From Massilia rhizosphaerae (GTDB lineage Bacteria > Pseudomonadota > Gammaproteobacteria > Burkholderiales > Burkholderiaceae_D): DNA of 64,000 bases. The notes below the pieces were generated by a model, which did not search any database, was not told where the DNA came from, and was given only the letters and a program-made list of their open reading frames with translations. The stretch lies in NCBI RefSeq assembly GCF_016093545.1, contig NZ_JADKYX010000006.1, forward strand, positions 186,001 to 250,000, in the 5' to 3' direction. Positions 28,652-37,735 of this stretch are shown here, piece by piece (the stretch's first letter is position 1; each line of letters starts with the position of its first letter). The translations under genes and the position numbers were made by a program.

Positions 28652-30883
28652 TTATGAGATCACCGGCGCTGCCTGCGCCGTCTCTTGCTGCTGTTCCTGC
28701 AGCTGCTTGCGGCGTCCCAGCGAGCGCTCCCCGACCAGCCATTGGATGAGGCCGGTTGCAGCGAGCATCAGGAGCGTCAGCACCGTGCAATAGGCCAGCG
28801 CGATGCCGTACTCGCCGTTGCCGACCCGGCCGATGATGAAGGTGGTCGCCAGCTCGTTTTCGGCGCTCACCAGGAAGATCACCGACGACACGGTCGTCAT
28901 TGCGCGGACGAAGGAATACACCAGCGAGGCCACCAGCGCCGGACGCAGCAGCGGAAGGACGGCGCGGCGCAGGGTCGTCAGCGTGGAAGCGCCCAGCATG
29001 CTCGATGCCTCGTCGAGGCTCTTGTCGATCTGCTTGAACGCAGCGGTGCCGGCACGGATGCTGACCGGCAGGTTACGGAACACGAAGCAGACCATGATGA
29101 TCAGGCCGGTGCCGGACAGTTCGAACGGCGGCACGTTGAACGCCGTGACATAGGCCACGCCCAACACGGTGCCCGGCACTGCGAAGGCGAGCAACGCGCC
29201 GAACTCGAACACGTTTTGTCCGCGGAACTTGACGCGGGCCAGCAGGTAGGCGATGAGCAGACCCATCAAGGCCGTCAGTGGCGCCGCGGCGCCGGCCAGA
29301 CGCACGGTCGTCAACAGCGAATGCCATGCCGAGCCGGCCATCACGATGCCGCCATTCCACTCCAGCCCGAACGCGGTGTGGAAGTGCTCGAACGTCAGGC
29401 TGTAGTCGCGGCCCCACAGCTTGACGAAACCACCGGCGAACGCGAACAAATAGATGATGGCGGTGAATCCGAGCCACGGCATGCCCACGCCCATGGCGAA
29501 GCGCCGTACCGGCGCCGGCAGCGGCGGCGGAATCCCATTGTCGCCCTTGCCCGACATGCTGGTATAGCTGGCCTTGCCGAGCGCCACACGTTGGAGTGTG
29601 AACACCGTGAGCGCGAAGGCGCTGAGAATCACGGCCAGCGAGGCGGCGCGCCCCGGATCGATCTGCGCGCCGACGATGGCAAAGAAGATTTCGGTCGAGA
29701 GAACGGCGAACTGGCCGCCGACGACGATCGGATTGCCGAAATCGCTCATCGACTCGATGAAGCCGACCAGGAAGGCGTTGGCCAACCCGGGGGCGAGCAG
29801 CGGCAGTGTGATGGAAATGAATGCGTACATCGGCTTGGCGCGCAGGGTTTGCGCCGCCTCTTCGAGCGTGGGGGCGATGGCTTGCGTGACGCTGCGCATC
29901 ATCAGATAAGAGATCGGCGTGAAAGCGATCATCTGGGCCAGCCACACGCCTTTGGCGCTGTAGAACCAGCGCGATGGTTCGAGCCCGAACAGCAGCTCCA
30001 GCGCCTGGTTGACCAGGCCGGCGCGGCCGAACAGCAGGATCAGCCCCAGCCCCACCACGAATGGCGGCGTCACGATGGGCAACATCGACATCACGCGCAC
30101 GAGCAGTTTGGCGCGCACCAGCGAGCGCTCGGTCAGCAGGGCCAACAAGGTACCCAGGACCGTGGTGCCGGTGGCGGTCGCCAATGCCAGGCCCAGCGTG
30201 TTCCACGCCACGCCACAGCTTTGGTCGCCGGTGACGCAGCGCAGGCTCCAGACGCGCGAACTGGACAGACGTGCCCAGGCGTCGGCCGCGCTGAACTGCC
30301 CCATATCGTCGAGCAAGGCGTTGCTCAACGATTTGAGGACGGGTTCGGCGATGAACAGGATCAGCGCGGCGGCGCATACGATGACCGCTGCGGAAACGAA
30401 TTCGTTACCCTGGAAATAGCCGAGGCGGGCGAGTCCGATCCCCAGCAACATCAGCAAGGACACCAGCATCAGCGCCGCGCCCCAGCCGAATCCGAACTGG
30501 CCGACGGGGAGCGCCATCGGCCCCAGCTGCAGCGAGGGCCACACCCAACCCTGCACGCCGATCGCGTAGCCGGCGCCCAGCATCCCGGTCAGGCCCACGC
30601 CGGCGCTGCCCAGCAAGATCAAGCCCTGGCCGCGCCGCGCGCAGAGGAACAGGCCGCCCAACGCGACCAGCGGCGCGATCAAGGGCAGGAACAGCCACGG
30701 ACGCTGGAACTCAGCGGCCTGCAGCCAGGCGTTGGCCGATGCCTCGTCGTGGAAAATCGTGCCGAAGTCGCGCAGCCAGCTAAAATCGTCCTGCACGCCG
30801 TACCAGGGTAGTAGCGCGGAAGCCGCGATGGCGAGCATGGCCCAGCATCCCGGGACACCGCCAAACCAGTTTTTCTGTTTCAT
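28652..30883 (-). CDS. Fused ABC transporter permease (FbpB/AfuB-like, two permease domains)
   Basis: 743 aa from the ATG at 30883; about 17 hydrophobic segments. Two binding-protein-dependent permease domains are visible, each with an EAA-type loop: EEAAQTLRAKPMYAFISITL in the first half and DEASSMLGASTLTTLRRAVL in the second. An extra N-terminal block of membrane helices (residues 1-220) precedes the first domain. It forms the inner-membrane channel of the transporter, upstream of the ATPase gene by 22 nt. Confidence 0.9.
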   Translation of the reverse strand: MKQKNWFGGVPGCWAMLAIAASALLPWYGVQDDFSWLRDFGTIFHDEASANAWLQAAEFQRPWLFLPLIAPLVALGGLFLCARRGQGLILLGSAGVGLTGMLGAGYAIGVQGWVWPSLQLGPMALPVGQFGFGWGAALMLVSLLMLLGIGLARLGYFQGNEFVSAAVIVCAAALILFIAEPVLKSLSNALLDDMGQFSAADAWARLSSSRVWSLRCVTGDQSCGVAWNTLGLALATATGTTVLGTLLALLTERSLVRAKLLVRVMSMLPIVTPPFVVGLGLILLFGRAGLVNQALELLFGLEPSRWFYSAKGVWLAQMIAFTPISYLMMRSVTQAIAPTLEEAAQTLRAKPMYAFISITLPLLAPGLANAFLVGFIESMSDFGNPIVVGGQFAVLSTEIFFAIVGAQIDPGRAASLAVILSAFALTVFTLQRVALGKASYTSMSGKGDNGIPPPLPAPVRRFAMGVGMPWLGFTAIIYLFAFAGGFVKLWGRDYSLTFEHFHTAFGLEWNGGIVMAGSAWHSLLTTVRLAGAAAPLTALMGLLIAYLLARVKFRGQNVFEFGALLAFAVPGTVLGVAYVTAFNVPPFELSGTGLIIMVCFVFRNLPVSIRAGTAAFKQIDKSLDEASSMLGASTLTTLRRAVLPLLRPALVASLVYSFVRAMTTVSSVIFLVSAENELATTFIIGRVGNGEYGIALAYCTVLTLLMLAATGLIQWLVGERSLGRRKQLQEQQQETAQAAPVIS

Positions 30884-30967
30884 GATTGTCTTCCAGTCCC
30901 AGGCCTGAGCCTGATAGTGCACTCGGCGCGGTGCCTGCGCGGCACCGCGCCATCGGGGTGGCCCGTC

Positions 30968-31990
30968 TTAATTTCCGTTGACTTCTTTTTCCCACCGTTC
31001 GAGCAGGCGCTTGCGCTCGGCCGCCTGGCCGTACTTCTTGAAGTCGTACTTGATCAACTTGATGTGGGCCACGTCCGGAACGCGGGGGTCGACCTTCGCG
31101 AGCCTGTTCGACGGGAGCTGGAACTGATGCGCCGCCGCGCCCAGTTCCTGCGCCTGCGCGGTCAGCGCCCAGTCGTAGAAGCGCTTGGCATTGGTCAGGT
31201 TGCGCGCGCCCTTGACGATCGACATCGACCCGATTTCATAGCCGGTCCCTTCGCACGGGGTGACGCTTTTCACCGGGTAGCCCTGGAGGACTTCGCCCGG
31301 AACATCGTGCACGAAGCTGATCGAAATCGTGTTTTCGCCGAGGGACACGTTCTTCAACGGCCCCGTGCCGGACCGCGGGTAGTCGCTGATGTTCTTATTC
31401 AATTTCTTCAGATACTCAAACGCCTTGTCTTCGCCCGTGATCTGGACGAGCGTGGCGATCGCCACGTAAGCGGTGCCTGAAGAGTTCGGATTGGCCATCT
31501 GGATTTCGCCCTTGTACCGGGGCTGGATCAGGTCCATCCAGCACATCGGAACCGGCAGCTTTTTCTTCGCCATCAACTCGGTGTTGTAAGCGAAGCCGAG
31601 GGGGCCGGAATACAGGCCGACGGTCTTGTAATTCGCTTGCTTGGCCTGCTCCACCGCCCAGTCGCGCAACAGATTGATGTTCGGCGACTGGTAGGGAAGG
31701 GTCAGGCCCCGGTCGGCTGCCTGCAGGTGCGGGTCGCCCGTGCCGCCGAACCAGATGTCGGTTTTCGGATTGGCGCTTTCGGCGGCGATCTGCGCCAGCG
31801 CTTCGCCGGCGCCCTTCTGCACCATGTTGACCTTGATGCCGGTGGCACGCGAGAACGTGGTCTGCACCAGGTTGCACCATTCGACCTGCACCCCGCAGAT
31901 CACGTTCAGGGTGCCGCCGGACGCGCTGGCCGGGCCGGCGGCGAGCGCCAGCAGTGGAGCCCCGATGGCCCCCGCGATGAATCGTTTCAT
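30968..31990 (-). CDS. Periplasmic substrate-binding protein (FbpA/AfuA-like, family 1)
   Basis: 340 aa with a Sec signal (cleavage after PASAS near residue 24). The fold resembles iron/hexose-phosphate binders: LNVICGVQVEWCNLVQTTFS at the N-terminus, TDIWFGGTGDPHLQAADRGL, then SGTAYVAIATLV. The iron-coordinating tyrosine pair of true FbpA is not obvious, so a sugar-phosphate or phosphonate ligand is at least as likely. First transporter gene after the porin. Confidence 0.88.
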   Translation of the reverse strand: MKRFIAGAIGAPLLALAAGPASASGGTLNVICGVQVEWCNLVQTTFSRATGIKVNMVQKGAGEALAQIAAESANPKTDIWFGGTGDPHLQAADRGLTLPYQSPNINLLRDWAVEQAKQANYKTVGLYSGPLGFAYNTELMAKKKLPVPMCWMDLIQPRYKGEIQMANPNSSGTAYVAIATLVQITGEDKAFEYLKKLNKNISDYPRSGTGPLKNVSLGENTISISFVHDVPGEVLQGYPVKSVTPCEGTGYEIGSMSIVKGARNLTNAKRFYDWALTAQAQELGAAAHQFQLPSNRLAKVDPRVPDVAHIKLIKYDFKKYGQAAERKRLLERWEKEVNGN

Positions 31991-32027
31991 GTTGTCTCCG
32001 TTTGAATTAAATACTGTCGGGATTGGC

Positions 32028-33215
32028 TTAGAAGGCGTAGCGCAGGCCGGCGCCGATGGCGCGCGACTGCCCGCCGGTGGCGACGCCGATGGCGCCCGCG
32101 TCGAAGTCGTAGCGGCCGCGCGCCTGGTTCTTGACGATCGCGGCGAAGGTTTCGAACATCATCTGTTTGTTGAACACGTACTGGTACGCGATGACCGCAT
32201 TGCGGGCGCCCGTGTCGTTGCCGTTGCAGGCGCTGCCGTCGGCATACTCGCAGCGGACGTTGCTGCCCACGCCGAAGCCGCCGTACAGGACATGCTTGCC
32301 AAACGCGTGCTTGGCGGAGATGACGGTGCCGTGCTTGGTCAGCAGGCTTTTCGCCGTGCCGGTGGCGTCGGCGTCGGCCAGGCGCATGCGGTCGTGGCCC
32401 AGGGCCAGAATGGTGCCGTCCGGCAGGGTGTAGCGCATGCCGAAGCGGAAATCGCGGTCGCGCGTGTTGTGGTCGGCGGTGCCGTTCAGGATGCCCTTGT
32501 CATTGCGCTGCTCCCCCGACACGCGCAGCTCGAGCGGACCGTGGACGTACTGCAGGCCGAGGCTGAAGCTGTCGTCGTTCAGGTGCGGACTGTTGGGCGT
32601 GCCCTCGGCGCTCTTGCCTTCGTTGGCGCTGTAGTAGGCGCGCGCCGACAGGCCGCCGAAGCTGGCCGATTCGAACGCGACCGCGTTGTCGAAGCGGACG
32701 TTGAACTGCGAGCCGTGAGCCGACTGGCCGCTGGTGCCGGTCAGCATACCCTGGATGTCCTGCAGGCCCGCGCCCGCCGGCGAGAAGTCCGCGGTACCGC
32801 TGTTCCAGCGTGCCGCCGCCGTCATCCGGCCCAGCTTCAAGGTACCGACGTTGGCAAACGCGATGCCGACGTACACGTCCTTCGCGCTGCCGAACATGCC
32901 GGCGTTGGCGCTGGCGTTGGCGTTGTCGACGGAAATACCGGTGGTGTATTTCACCAGGCCGGTCATGCCATTACCCAAGTCCACCGACGCGTGGAAAGAC
33001 AGTTCGGAGCTGACGTTGCTGACCCGGAAGCGGCCGGGCTTGTCCTGGGCCGGATTCGCGGCATCGACCGCGTCGACGTACTCGAACTGGGCATCGCCGA
33101 CGCCGGAAATCCCCAATTTCACCGGCCCCGCCGCCACGGCCGATTCGGCGTGCGCCGCCGACATGCACACCATCGAAACAGCCGCGGCGATACCACTGAA
33201 CATCTTCTTCTTCAT
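32028..33215 (-). CDS. Outer-membrane porin (betaproteobacterial trimeric type)
   Basis: 395 aa with a Sec signal peptide ending at AHA (residue ~24). The mature chain begins with the usual VKLGISGVGDAQFEYVDAVD and shows alternating beta-strand text throughout. It closes with SRAIGAGLRYAF, whose terminal Phe is required for BamA-mediated insertion. It precedes the ABC transporter genes in the same direction, so it probably admits the same substrate. Expression is likely controlled by the divergent two-component system. Confidence 0.93.
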   Translation of the reverse strand: MKKKMFSGIAAAVSMVCMSAAHAESAVAAGPVKLGISGVGDAQFEYVDAVDAANPAQDKPGRFRVSNVSSELSFHASVDLGNGMTGLVKYTTGISVDNANASANAGMFGSAKDVYVGIAFANVGTLKLGRMTAAARWNSGTADFSPAGAGLQDIQGMLTGTSGQSAHGSQFNVRFDNAVAFESASFGGLSARAYYSANEGKSAEGTPNSPHLNDDSFSLGLQYVHGPLELRVSGEQRNDKGILNGTADHNTRDRDFRFGMRYTLPDGTILALGHDRMRLADADATGTAKSLLTKHGTVISAKHAFGKHVLYGGFGVGSNVRCEYADGSACNGNDTGARNAVIAYQYVFNKQMMFETFAAIVKNQARGRYDFDAGAIGVATGGQSRAIGAGLRYAF

Positions 33216-33560
33216 TTCATCTCCTGTAGGGGCGCCCTGTTTGCGCCCATCCCTCGTTATGGAAGCCGGCTGTGCGAACCTTCACACTGGCAGGCCCTGT
33301 GTCGATGTGTCCGCCGGGGTGGCGTGACGCTCGACTTGGGCGCAGTGTATGGAAGCAAATTTCAAATTGCGATATTGCGGCGCAGCAAAAACACGCCAAT
33401 CTTGCGGCCGCCTTTCAGCTTCCTTTCAATTGGCTTTCAGTAAGTACGTTTTCTCGGCAACAAAGTTCATTCGCCTTCCTTTTTTTATCGTGCGCAAGTA
33501 AATTCGCGGATGTAACAGCAGCGCTCACGGCACTCCAACTATTCAACGACCCGACGATCC
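33216..33560. other. Divergent promoter region between porin and two-component system
   Basis: 345 bp, AT-richer than the flanks, no gene. It holds the three 11-bp-spaced heptamers listed separately and must contain the promoters of both the leftward porin-transporter operon and the rightward regulator genes. Confidence 0.7.
33412..33440. promoter_or_regulatory. Three CTTTCAG/A direct repeats at exact 11-bp spacing
   Basis: CTTTCAG at 33412, CTTTCAA at 33423 and CTTTCAG at 33434. Direct heptamers on one DNA face are how OmpR/PhoB-type regulators bind. The adjacent gene encodes such a regulator, so this is the likely operator for porin-transporter control. Confidence 0.65.
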
Positions 33561-34241
33561 ATGAAAATCCTGCTTGTGGAAGACGACGCCGACATGTCGA
33601 AAGCGCTGGCCCGCGCCCTCGACAAACGCGGTTTCCAGATCACGACCTGCGCCGACGGCGCCAGCGCCTTCCGCCAGATCCGCGAAGAGACGAACGACCT
33701 GGTCATCCTCGACCTGAACATTCCCTCCCTCGACGGCCTGCACATCCTCCAGCGCACCCGCGCCATGTCGATCGGCGTGCCGATCATCGTGCTGACCGCG
33801 CGGGGTGCCGTGGGCGACCGGGTCGCGGGCCTGAATGCCGGCGCCGACGACTACCTCGCCAAGCCGTTCGACCTGGAAGAGCTGGAGGCGCGCATCCACG
33901 CACAACTGCGGCGTAAGGGAAATGGGGAAGAGTCGATGCAGAAATGCGGGAAGCTGCGCTTCGAACGCAGTTCGGGCGCGTTCTACAACGGCGAGGAGCC
34001 GCTCGAATTCACGCCCCGCGAGCAGGCCTTGCTGAAGGCGTTGATAGCCCGCCCCGGCCACGCCGTCAATCGCGAACGCCTGCTGCAAGTGGTCTTTCCC
34101 GACGACGCCAACGTCCAGGTCGAGGCCATCGAGGTCGTCATCCACCGCCTGCGCAAGAAGCTGATGGCCACCCAGACCGAGATCATGACGCTGCGCGGCG
34201 TGGGCTACCTCCTGCGCCCCCAGACCGCGCGGCAGACATGA
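33561..34241 (+). CDS. OmpR-family response regulator (TctD-like)
   Basis: 226 aa. The receiver domain has the acidic pair EDD near residues 7-9, the phospho-acceptor Asp in LVILDLNIPSLDG (residue ~51), Thr in VLTARGA and Lys in YLAKPFDLEEL. The winged-helix DNA-binding domain spans ~125-220, with VEAIEVVIHRLRKKL as recognition helix region. Partner kinase overlaps the stop as ATGA. Divergent from the porin-transporter operon, it probably controls it. Confidence 0.92.
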   Translation: MKILLVEDDADMSKALARALDKRGFQITTCADGASAFRQIREETNDLVILDLNIPSLDGLHILQRTRAMSIGVPIIVLTARGAVGDRVAGLNAGADDYLAKPFDLEELEARIHAQLRRKGNGEESMQKCGKLRFERSSGAFYNGEEPLEFTPREQALLKALIARPGHAVNRERLLQVVFPDDANVQVEAIEVVIHRLRKKLMATQTEIMTLRGVGYLLRPQTARQT

Positions 34242-35659
34242 AGTTCGCGCTGCGCGACCGCTCGCTGCGCCGCTATCTGCTGGCCGGCATCCTGACGCCG
34301 ATCGCGCTGTTCATCGTCCTCAACGCGTTCCGCCTGTACGAACGCGCGCTCGATTCGGCCAACACCGCCTACGACCGCATGCTGGTGACCAGCGCGTATT
34401 CGATCGGCAATGAGATCGCGGTGGAGAACGGTCACCTGCGCAACGAGGTCCCCTTCGCCGCGCTGGAGGTGTACGAAGACGGATTTTCCACCCGCATGAT
34501 CTACAAGATCAGCGACCGCAACGGCAAGTACATCGCGGGCGACATGGACTTGCCGACCTTCCGGAACAGCGCCAACCGGTGGCCGAAAGTGCCCACCCTG
34601 CTGAAGGTCTATGAAAGCATGTATGGCACCGCCCCCGTGCGCGTCGTCGCGCTGGCGCAACCGTCGAAACAGCCGCTTCCGGGAGACGATCTCATCATCC
34701 AGATCGCCGAACCGCTGGCGTATCGCCGCGAGGTCGCCAGCGACATCCTGTGGGGCACGGTGCTCGGTCAAACGCTGTTGCTGGCGATCGTGGCCGCGGT
34801 GACGATGGCCGTCGTTTCGCTGGCCTTGCGTCCGCTCGACAGCCTGCGCGCGCAGCTCGATGCGCGCCACGAAGACGATTTGTCGGCACTCCACTGCGCG
34901 TCCGCGCCGCGCGAACTGCGGCCGGTGGTGGCGGCCTTGAACCAGTTGATGGGACGGCTGCACCGGACCGTCGACCTGCAGCAGCATTTCGTGGCGAACG
35001 CATCGCACCAGCTGCGCACGCCGCTCGCCGTGCTGCAGACGCAGCTGCAATCGGGGCTGAGCGGCGACATCGAACCCGAACTGGCGCTGCGCGAAATGCG
35101 TTCGACGGTCGAGCGCGCCACCAAGCTGGCCAACCAGCTGCTGTCGCTCGCCAGGATCGAGCAATTGCGGGGCAAGCCCACGCGCGAGCGGTGCGACCTG
35201 GCGGACGTGGCGCGCGAAGTGGCGATCGACCTGTCGCCCCTGATTTCGGACAAGAACCTCGATTTCGAGCTGGACGCCAGCAGCGTCTGGGTCGAGGGGC
35301 GTCACTGGATGGCCGCCGAGATGGTGTCGAACCTGTTGCACAACGCGATCCGCCACACGCCGGCCGAGTCCCGCCTCGGCATTCGCGTCGTGCCGGTCGA
35401 CGCGGGCGCCCTGCTGTGCGTCTGGGATTCCGGCCCCGGCATCGCCGACGAGCAGGAACTGCGCGAGTTCGAACCGTTCGCCGCCGCCCACAGTTCGAAA
35501 GGCGGCGGCCTGGGACTGGCGATCTGCGCCGAAATCGCCGATTCGATGCACGCCGAGCTCACCCTGTGCAACTGCGGCGCGGCGGGCGCGGTCACCGGAC
35601 TGGAGGCGCGGGTCCAGTTCGCGCGCCGCCTGGCCGGCCCGGCCGACGAGGCCAGCTAG
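34238..35659 (+). CDS. Sensor histidine kinase (TctE-like)
   Basis: 473 aa. TM1 at ~15-33, a periplasmic sensor of about 140 residues (2CSK-type, NSANRWPKVPTLLKVYESMY), TM2 at ~175-195. Then the H-box NASHQLRTPLAVLQTQ with phospho-His, N-box NLLHNAIRHTP, G1 DSGPGIADE and G2 GGGLGLAICAEIA. It is a complete kinase. TctE relatives sense organic acids or sugar phosphates in the periplasm. The stop overlaps the convergent CesT-like gene by 3 nt at a CTAG palindrome. Confidence 0.92.
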   Translation: MKFALRDRSLRRYLLAGILTPIALFIVLNAFRLYERALDSANTAYDRMLVTSAYSIGNEIAVENGHLRNEVPFAALEVYEDGFSTRMIYKISDRNGKYIAGDMDLPTFRNSANRWPKVPTLLKVYESMYGTAPVRVVALAQPSKQPLPGDDLIIQIAEPLAYRREVASDILWGTVLGQTLLLAIVAAVTMAVVSLALRPLDSLRAQLDARHEDDLSALHCASAPRELRPVVAALNQLMGRLHRTVDLQQHFVANASHQLRTPLAVLQTQLQSGLSGDIEPELALREMRSTVERATKLANQLLSLARIEQLRGKPTRERCDLADVAREVAIDLSPLISDKNLDFELDASSVWVEGRHWMAAEMVSNLLHNAIRHTPAESRLGIRVVPVDAGALLCVWDSGPGIADEQELREFEPFAAAHSSKGGGLGLAICAEIADSMHAELTLCNCGAAGAVTGLEARVQFARRLAGPADEAS

Positions 35660-36063
35660 GCGCGCCGGCGCCGCGCCGTCATCCAGGCGGATGCCAGGTC
35701 GGACGTCGCGAGGATCGCATCCATCACGCTGCGCTCGTCCGGCAGCGAGACGATGGGCACCATGCGCAAGGCCACGTAGCGGCCCTCGTCCGCATCCCAT
35801 AGGAATTCCATGTCCCGCCCGGGCGGTGCGGGGCGTGCGCCTTCGCCGTCGCCGAACTTCGGCAACATGGCCGTGATCACGAGGTAATTCTGGTCCAGCG
35901 CATGCAAGGCGGTACGCGTCAGGATGTCGCCGAACTGGAGTTCGAGCACGGGCACGTCGTCGCCGTCATGACCGGTCAGTTGAATCAGCTCGCGCAGCAG
36001 CGCGGCGACTTGGGACAGCGAACCGTCGAGCGTGCCCGGGGCATTGCCCGCTTCATTTTGCAA
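35656..36063 (-). CDS. CesT/Tir-chaperone-like small acidic protein (orphan T3SS chaperone candidate)
   Basis: 135 aa from a TTG at 36063 with AAGGGGGGAAA directly upstream; the only in-frame ATG, far upstream, leads a Pro/Arg-rich tail typical of a shadow. The strand/helix order fits class I T3SS chaperones: VLELQFGDILTRTALHALDQ, then YLVITAMLPKFG, then GRDMEFLWDADEGRYVALRM and a C-terminal helix with DAILATSDLASAWMTA. It has no T3SS gene beside it in the window, but the T3SS lies ~26 kb away. Similarity is by eye only. Confidence 0.5.
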   Translation of the reverse strand: MQNEAGNAPGTLDGSLSQVAALLRELIQLTGHDGDDVPVLELQFGDILTRTALHALDQNYLVITAMLPKFGDGEGARPAPPGRDMEFLWDADEGRYVALRMVPIVSLPDERSVMDAILATSDLASAWMTARRRRA

Positions 36064-36107
36064 ATTTCCCCCCTTCGAGTGTCGCGTCGGCGCATGCCGA
36101 CGCGCCG

Positions 36108-36305
36108 TTACATCGTCTCTCCGCCTTTCCTGGGCAGGCCGCGCAGGCGGCCGCAGTCGAGATCGTCTTCCACGCGGCGGGCGGCCGGACCACGCGATGT
36201 TACCACCAGCTGCCCGTCGCTCAACGACGCGCACACCGGGTGCCGCTCGGGCTTCCCCAGCGGGTCTTTGGATAAAAAATGTTGGATGAAGAATAGTTTG
36301 TCCAT
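36108..36305 (-). CDS. 65-aa hypothetical protein before the CesT-like gene
   Basis: An ATG at 36305 opens a frame beginning MDKLFFIQHFLSKDPLGKPE. It contains HPVCASLSDGQLVVTSRGPA and ends 44 nt before the TTG of the CesT-like gene in the same direction. No good ribosome site (GACATC precedes) and no family recognised. It may be a real small partner or chance coding. Confidence 0.3.
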   Translation of the reverse strand: MDKLFFIQHFLSKDPLGKPERHPVCASLSDGQLVVTSRGPAARRVEDDLDCGRLRGLPRKGGETM

Positions 36306-36475
36306 GATGTCCAGTCGTTGGGTGCCTGATCGGCCCTGGACATAGGTGCGCGGACAGAGGCCAACGGTTCCATGGCCGCGGCGAAAAGACGGCGCACTTG
36401 CGTGCTGGCGGTGGCCGGCGTGCCGTCCGGCCGAATGGTGAAGGAGGTGTGGGGTATGAGATTGGGGCGCCGATA

Positions 36476-36513
36476 AACGCAAATCGCCGCGAAGATTCGC
36501 GGCGATTTGCGTT
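36476..36513 (-). terminator. Hairpin terminator, probably bidirectional
   Basis: A perfect 18-bp stem (36476-36493 with 36496-36513) with a 2-nt loop. It is followed by short T-rich tails on each strand. It is placed after the leftward small exported protein gene. Confidence 0.7.
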
Positions 36514-36591
36514 TTGAACGAAAAACGGTTACCCGTCACAGCCTCGGCCGGCGCTGGGTGAATACAGCGGGCAGCGCGGCAGCACGGACAC

Positions 36592-36804
36592 TTAAACCGC
36601 AAGCTTGGCTTTCTGCGCGGCCGTCAGGCGCTTGCCGACGATGTGGATGGTGATGACCGGATTTTCCATGACCGCGGATTTCACGATGGCGGGTTTGGCA
36701 GCGACTTCCAGCGGGGCGGCAGGTGCGGCGAAAGCGTTCGCGACGCTCACGGCCACGACAGCTGCTGCGGCAAAGACGAATTCCATGTTCTTAGCGATGT
36801 TCAT
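36592..36804 (-). CDS. 70-aa small exported protein, unknown function
   Basis: Starts MNIAKNMEFVFAAAAVVAVS with GGGAGAAAACAA upstream. A Sec signal runs to about residue 27 (AFAAPA). The mature part of ~43 residues has EVAAKPAIVKSAVMENPVIT and ends in a Lys/Ala helix. No Cys and no lipobox. Such short secreted proteins are common in Massilia-type genomes; the function is unknown. A hairpin terminator follows. Confidence 0.6.
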   Translation of the reverse strand: MNIAKNMEFVFAAAAVVAVSVANAFAAPAAPLEVAAKPAIVKSAVMENPVITIHIVGKRLTAAQKAKLAV

Positions 36805-36978
36805 TTGTTTTCTCCCGTTTCGTTGACTGTAAGGACATTATGGGAACGGATGAGATATAAATCCAATTTCATGTTCAAATACATGCCATTCATTTCAACG
36901 ATATCTCAGCCGTACGCATCGGCCGAGATATCAAGCTCATCAATATCTTTGCTCGAGATCATGAATAAAACAGGTAAT

Positions 36979-37009
36979 AAAAAACCGCCAGGCTCACGCA
37001 CTGGCGGTT
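36979..37009 (-). terminator. Terminator hairpin, copy A (after parE)
   Basis: On the minus strand AACCGCCAG-N7-CTGGCGGTT followed by six T. The same 31-nt sequence occurs at 37736-37766 after pnp; the two bracket the toxin-antitoxin pair. Confidence 0.88.
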
Positions 37010-37050
37010 CGATTTGGATGGCCGGTTCGCATACCGGCTTCGATGTGTGC

Positions 37051-37371
37051 CTAGACGGCCAGAAGCCGGCGGCGCAGCAGCGCCTCGAGATTGCGGCTCG
37101 TATGGCAAACGATGTGAACATAAAAAACGTCGCTCGCGCGTTCGACGATGATGCGATGCGGCCCTGCAAGAAGCTCCCGGTATTGATCCAGATGTAGCTC
37201 CTCCAATTCCCGCACGTAGACGCCTTTGCTTGGCCACTCCCTGAGCGAGGCGACCTCGTCGCGGATTTGTTCGGTCACCTTTTTGACGAACGCCGCTGAC
37301 TGATGCATTTTCAGGTACGCGCGAAGTTCGAGAAGATCGTCGCGCGCGGCGTCGGTCCACATGATGTTCAT
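37051..37371 (-). CDS. RelE/ParE-family toxin
   Basis: 106 aa. It has the family pattern: MNIMWTDAARDDLLELRAYL, a central helix pair, then EELHLDQYRELLAGPHRIIV and FYVHIVCHTSRNLEALLRRR. ParE toxins block gyrase; RelE-like ones cut mRNA on the ribosome. The ParE reading is favoured by the length and the RELLAGPHRI-type strand. It follows the antitoxin gene by 8 nt, the normal antitoxin-first order. Confidence 0.85.
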   Translation of the reverse strand: MNIMWTDAARDDLLELRAYLKMHQSAAFVKKVTEQIRDEVASLREWPSKGVYVRELEELHLDQYRELLAGPHRIIVERASDVFYVHIVCHTSRNLEALLRRRLLAV

Positions 37372-37379
37372 GAAGTCGT

Positions 37380-37655
37380 TCAGCTTTCCTTGTCTTGCGC
37401 TTCGAGTTGGGCAAACAGATCATGATGATCGGTCACTTTGCCTTCTTCGATTTGTTTCTGGCCATGGGCAAGGACGCGCAGCATCACGAGTTGATCGTGC
37501 ATTTTCTGATAGCTCAAGGGATCCTGGATGACGGCCTGCACCTTGCCGTTCACGGTAATCAGCACGGGTTCACGGGTTTCCTGAACCTGCTTGACCACAT
37601 CGCTCGTGTTCGTTTTCAGGTAGCTGATGGGTTGGACATTTTCGACAAGGTTCAT
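37380..37655 (-). CDS. Phd/YefM-family antitoxin
   Basis: 91 aa, starting MNLVENVQPISYLKTNTSDV. The region VVKQVQETREPVLITVNGKV is the Phd/YefM DNA-binding N-terminal domain. The acidic helical C-terminus (QKQIEEGKVTDHHDLFAQLE) would neutralise the toxin. It probably represses the pair's own promoter just upstream (37656-37735). Confidence 0.87.
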   Translation of the reverse strand: MNLVENVQPISYLKTNTSDVVKQVQETREPVLITVNGKVQAVIQDPLSYQKMHDQLVMLRVLAHGQKQIEEGKVTDHHDLFAQLEAQDKES

Positions 37656-37735
37656 GGCGCCTCCACGGTCAATGACGGCATCCTAGCATAACGAGCCAAA
37701 TTCAGCACCAAATTCGGCTCCAGCACTTGAAGCAA

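Noticed and set aside
27586..31990. Naming the transporter a ferric-iron (FbpABC) system
   Set aside because: The iron-ligand tyrosines are not obvious in the binding protein, and related AfuABC systems carry sugar phosphates, so the substrate was left open.
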